Origin: Triparma columacea
Lineage: Eukaryota; Sar; Bolidophyceae; Parmales; Triparmaceae
Assembly (NCBI GenBank): GCA_030267965.1
Contig: BRYA01000279.1
Span: 42,565-64,206 of the forward strand
Direction of reading: 5' to 3'
DNA length: 21,642 nucleotides
In this document: positions 18,601 to 21,642 of the stretch, one piece after another
Position numbering within the stretch: the first letter of the stretch is position 1
Layout of the letters: the number at the start of each line of letters is the position of its first letter
Notes under the pieces: model-generated
What the model was told of the DNA's origin: nothing
Seen by the model: the letters and a program-made list of their open reading frames with translations, nothing else
The model's database searches: none
Translations under genes and position numbers: made by a program

Positions 18601-21007
18601 TATACCATGTATAGTTGTGTTGTTTGCTGTATTTTTCTTCAACATAGAGAAAACATATTGGGGCACCTTCTACAGCTTACAAAGGGGTAAGGACTTGGCA
18701 GTGAAGAGCTTTAGAGAGGGTTCAGATGCTGTTAAAGCCAATTACACTTTTCTAACATCAAAGCATCATTGGAAGTCAATTGAAGACGAAGTGAGAGCTT
18801 GGGTAGAGGCTAACTGGGATAGATGGGAGGAGGAGAAGCCAGATTGGTTGGATGACGCTATGAGAGCGAGAGTGCCAATTGAATACATTCCAGGAGCAGG
18901 AGATGCTAGAAGGAGAGAGAGTGTTAGGAGAGCAAGTGTTGGTGCTGAAGCTGAGGGTGGTCTAGCAGGCGCTATGAGAGCAAGCATTAGGAGAGCGAGT
19001 GTTGGAGGCGCTGATGGTGGAGTAAGTGCTTGGGGAGGAGATGTCGAGAGGAGCACCGATGGAAATGCTGAATTAGTCGAAGAGAACACCAATACTGACA
19101 AAGCATCGTCCAAAATCGACGGCAAGAAAGTCGGGGAGGCTCTCATAATTTTCGTGGAGGGGGAGAAGCTCAGCAAGAGGAAGGAAGAAATGGTGAGCAA
19201 CTTTATTGGTAAAATTGAGGAAGGCAACGACGAAGATATGAGTGCTTTGAGAGTGGTAGTGGAGAAGTACCCTTGGTTCGAGACAGTTTTGAAACGTGCA
19301 GTACTTGGAGAGGTTCATAGGAACCATCCGGTGTCAAAGAAACTCGAGGAGTTAGGTGAGGGGGAGGCCCTGGTAATTGGGAACAACCTTACTCCATGCT
19401 TGAAGAGTAGGAAAATTGTGGAGGCAGGTGTCGACCAGTGGCGTCTGCAGAATGCTGCTGTGGGGGAGCTCTTTGGGGAGTATCCTTGGATGAACGGTAT
19501 GTTTGTAGCTGTTGGGTACGGTGTAGTGAGGGGTGCTCCTTGGGGGCTTAAGATGAGAGTGACAGTTGGTGCTGTGACAAGCATGACTGATTTGCTGACT
19601 GATGTGTATGTGACGTACATGTTTTGGAGTGATAAGAAGTATGGGTACTTTAAGGCTTCTTTGGCAAGTTTGGTAGCGTCAATTGGGCTTCAGATGTTCT
19701 GTGTTTGGGCGCAGAACAGTAAGTTGGGGATGATAAGGGTGGTGCAGGAGTGGATTCCAATCTTGCTTGGGTACAAACCAGCAGTAGATGCCTACAGGGT
19801 AGCAACAGGAGTAAAGCAAGAGGTTGGGGCTGCAGCTGAACCAATGGTTGAGATGACACTTATGAAAACTTGTGAGATGTTTGCTGAGGCAATCCCTGGG
19901 GTTATCATCCAACTAATGGCTATAGCAACCAGTGACAAAGACGATGTTGGAACTTCAGCATGGCTTTCAGTTGCAGTGTCAGCAATTACAACAGGCTTTG
20001 CCTCTGCAACAATAAGTTATGACTGGGACACAGACCCTGCTGGAAGAGAATCTGCACCAGACTTCTATGGATATATACCTGCAAATGCAAGCAAGAGAAC
20101 AGTAGTGTTTGTATCAATGTTGCTCTTGTCAGCAGGGATGCTTCTCATAAGGTGCATGACAATAGTTCTTCTTGGGTTGATTGGGGGTAGTTGGGCCTTT
20201 GTCTACATTGGAGCCGACCTTGGTCTGTACTTGTTGGTTAAGATTTTGAGGGGAGACTTCTGGTACTGGACACCATTAGGGGGTAAGGCAGAGATTGTAT
20301 TTAGCATTTTGTTAAGACTGATGGTAAAGATCATTATGGACTTCACTTCAATTGCGCAATTTAGACATCCTGGTGAAGTTGGGGGAGCCTATTGGTTGTT
20401 TGGTCTTCTGTTGACAATGGTAAGTTTACCAGTGTCAATATATATATATCTATTTTCTCCTTATGTAAATGACAACCCAATTCATATTGCATCATTTATG
20501 GTGAAGTATATCATACCAATAACTACCATATGCCTTGGTGTTTTCTTTTTTATCATTGAGAGCCAGTACTTGCACACCTTCTGGAGTACACAGAGGTCAA
20601 AGGACTATTCTATGGCATACTTCCTTAAAGGAGAAAGTGATGCTATTAAGATCGAGGTATTTGAAAACTCAAGGCATCATTGGGTCTCAATTGAAGGAGA
20701 AATTAAGAAATGGATTGAGCTTAATTGGGCTAAATGGGAAGAGGAGCAGCCAGAGTGGTTTACTGATGTGCAGAAGGCTAAGGTACCTGTAGACTTTATT
20801 CCTGCAGATGGAGATGCTAGAAGGAAAGAGAGTGTAAGGAGAGCAAGTGTTGATGCGGAAGCTGAGGGTGGTCTAGCAGGCACTTTGAGAGCAAGTATTA
20901 GAAGAGCAAGTGTTGGAGGAGCTGATGGTGGAGATATTATAGGGGTAGGAGGTGGGAGATATAAAGTACGCAGTATTGTGCCGAGAGATGATGATGATGG
21001 GGAGTAA
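9647..21007 (+). CDS. Giant START-like / triple XKR-like membrane protein with microexon N-terminus
   Basis: Nine exons: 9647-9824, 9960-9992, 10133-10177, 10298-10330, 10790-10822, 10973-11017, 11423-11455, 11591-11623 and 11766-21007. They sum to 9675 bp, 3224 residues and TAA; every join is phase 1 with GT-AG ends. Residues 1-59 are hydrophilic; 60-144 come from microexons; 145-240 look disordered. Residues about 483-1346 hold START-like lipid-binding regions (for example LPLLLNNRELVFRNLW, VRAEGRGLLIA, LDFGGFIPLKV). Three membrane modules follow, cores starting at 1486, 2103 and 2738, each with 8-10 hydrophobic stretches. DLLTDVYV, then EMFAEAIPGVIIQL and a later SAxTTGFxSATISYD recall the XK-related scramblase pattern. 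Each module ends with RRxSV sites. A START plus scramblase-like fusion suggests moving or flipping lipids in a membrane; that is inference. I know of no named family with this layout. Confidence 0.78.
10436..10704. repeat. GC-rich block with 24-bp minisatellite, copy 1
   Basis: Inside the intron 10331-10789. A GC-rich leader (about 10436-10530) precedes roughly six imperfect copies of a 24-bp unit of the form gcgaccgcatgggttccgtc plus four bases (about 10555-10700). The array is open in several frames on both strands, which follows from its period and base composition and is not evidence of coding. Confidence 0.85.
10697..10853 (+). repeat. Near-identical direct duplication, offset 633 bp
   Basis: From gggcgcttgatatgctacac through the A exon and the start of the next intron, 10697-10853 recurs at about 11330-11486 with almost no differences. 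This marks the latest duplication step in the microexon array; the other A-exon spacings are 338 and 492 bp. Confidence 0.85.
11061..11333. repeat. GC-rich block with 24-bp minisatellite, copy 2
   Basis: Inside the intron 11018-11422. The leader and the 24-bp units match copy 1 closely, and the sequence after it (gggcgcttgatatgctacac onward) is the same as after copy 1. The equivalent intron after the first B exon (10178-10297) lacks the block: gtagggg runs straight into cttgatatt there. So the block is an insertion or local expansion that was then duplicated. Confidence 0.85.
12780..15370 (+). other. START-like lipid-binding regions of the giant protein
   Basis: Four stretches look START-like: about residues 483-737, 742-985, 985-1207 and 1207-1346. 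The second is fullest, with an N-terminal strand and helix part, NNRELVFRNLW, SISVGSW, VRAEGRGLLIATNIS and LDFGGFIPLKV before a long C-terminal helix. The third has LYYITTRNLGLPGFVPRDGR at the same place. The first shows the second half best (RLFEMWFVWK, VCRVTRIQTVDLKFSGI). The fourth seems to keep only the N-terminal half. START domains bind sterols, phospholipids or ceramide in a closed pocket. An earlier region (about 242-426) may be a further worn copy. Confidence 0.55.
15370..17165 (+). repeat. Membrane module 1 of the giant protein
   Basis: Residues about 1347-1945: a helical lead-in (1347-1483), the membrane core from GLKARVTFG (1486) to about 1828, then a soluble W-rich stretch and kinase-site tail GDARRRESVRRASV (from 1906). 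Core landmarks are DLLTDVYVTRTFWSDKKYGY, GFKPAVDAYRVA, EMFAEAIPGVIIQLMAIAT, ATISYDWDT, LLIRC, LRGDFWFY and FRHPNEVGGAYW. Acidic residues inside hydrophobic stretches are what one sees in XKR-type scramblases. Confidence 0.8.
17224..19020 (+). repeat. Membrane module 2 of the giant protein
   Basis: Residues about 1965-2564, aligned with module 1 over its full length; the core starts at 2103 and the RRxSV tail at 2523. It is the most diverged of the three at DNA level (for example ATNDGDVAVAAWVSLSVSAL where modules 1 and 3 share ATSDKDDVGTSAWLSVAVSA). Confidence 0.8.
19111..20940 (+). repeat. Membrane module 3 of the giant protein
   Basis: Residues about 2594-3203; core from 2738, RRxSV tail from 3160. 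Its helical lead-in differs clearly from the other two, but its core is very close to module 1, including an identical 89-bp tract. The protein ends about 20 residues after the tail with an acidic PRDDDDGE end. Confidence 0.8.
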
Positions 21008-21576
21008 CTAAAGGGCGCAACATTTGTAGGAGAAATTGATTTGATTTAGTATTGTTGTGACTTTTTTGAAAGTGTTTAAGGTATATGTTGAGTACTGTGG
21101 AAGTGTTATAGTGGTTTATAAGTATAATGAAAGTGTAGTAGATGTATGTTGGGAGTGTTAAAGTGATTGAGAGTATTGAGGAAGCGTAGAAGATAAAAGA
21201 GAGAGGTTAAAGTTGTAAGTGAGTATTGAGGATGTGTGTGTATGCAATTTTGGAGAGTTGTGGCAGTATTATGGTGGTTTGTGAGTGTTGTGGTAATGTT
21301 ATAAATATGTATGGAGTTTTGAAAAATTGTGCAAGTGTTATAGTGGTTTGTGAGTATAATGAAAGTGTAGTGGGTGTGTATAGGAATGAATTAAAGGGGG
21401 GAAGTGTGGATGTGTAACAAAGAGAGAGAGGAGATAAGGAGGGAGGGTAGAAAAGGGGAGAGTGTAAGTTGGAATCATGTGTGTAAGTGTAGTAGGTATG
21501 TATGAAGATGATAAGGAAGGATGAGTGTAGTTTTTGAAGAGGAGTGAAAAAAAATAAGGAGTGAGAGTAAGAAGGG
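21008..21576. repeat. GT-rich subtelomeric sequence with degenerate repeats
   Basis: The 3' end of the giant gene and the subtelomere. The plus strand is G/T/A-rich and poor in C. A 48-bp unit beginning aagtgttatagtggttt occurs at 21101-21148 and again at 21333-21380 with few changes, and shorter related pieces (gtattatggtggtttgtgag) lie near 21266. No clear AATAAA and no gene was seen. Confidence 0.75.
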
Positions 21577-21642
21577 TTAGGGTTAGGGTTAGGGTTAGGG
21601 TTAGGGTTAGGGTTAGGGTTAGGGTTAGGGTTAGGGTTAGGG
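21577..21642 (+). repeat. Telomere, 11 exact TTAGGG repeats
   Basis: Sixty-six bases of perfect TTAGGG reach the window's last base, preceded by GGG (21574-21576). The G-rich strand runs 5' to 3' toward the end, as at a true chromosome right end. Confidence 0.97.

Noticed and set aside
21226..21417. Small ORF in the subtelomere with repeated VVCEYNESV-like peptides
   Set aside because: It is a by-product of the degenerate GT-rich DNA repeat, with biased composition and no recognisable protein features.

Overview
This is the right-hand end of a eukaryotic chromosome or contig. It finishes in 11 exact TTAGGG repeats (21577-21642) in the orientation expected of a chromosome right end. Genes are packed tightly, with short GT-AG introns (mostly about 120-150 bp) whose pyrimidine tracts are often runs of C. 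One gene looks like an axonemal component (DRC12/CCDC153-like), so the organism or a life stage probably bears a flagellum. The mix of START-domain membrane protein, TMTC-like GT-C transferase and this gene architecture made me think of a small stramenopile alga such as a bolidophyte (Triparma-like). That placement is inference, not something the sequence proves. No prokaryotic signal, RNA gene or transposon was recognised.

Layout, left to right. (1) 1-1320, minus: the 5' part of a TMTC/GT-C type membrane O-mannosyltransferase-like gene, two exons, running off the left edge. (2) 1526-2499, plus: three-exon coiled-coil DRC12/CCDC153-like gene, divergent from gene 1 across a 205-bp gap. (3) 2788-4558, plus: three-exon N-BAR plus C-terminal SH3 protein. 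(4) 4592-9019, minus: four-exon RTEL1-type XPD-family DNA helicase with Fe-S cysteines, a harmonin-like domain and a C-terminal RING, convergent with gene 3 across 33 bp. (5) 9647-21007, plus: a giant gene of 3224 codons. Its 5' end is an exon followed by seven 33- or 45-bp microexons; the rest is one 9.2-kb exon encoding START-like lipid-binding regions followed by three tandem multi-pass membrane modules that resemble XK-related (XKR) lipid scramblases, each ending in basophilic kinase sites. (6) 21008-21576: GT-rich subtelomeric sequence with degenerate repeats, then the telomere.

The standout is gene 5. It fuses lipid-transfer-like START regions with scramblase-like modules in one chain, triplicates the membrane module, and carries a tandemly duplicated, phase-symmetric microexon array whose introns also hold GC-rich 24-bp minisatellites. 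Exon joins throughout were worked out by hand from splice consensus, reading phase and protein similarity. In all five genes the phases close exactly, which is strong internal support, but no transcript data were available.
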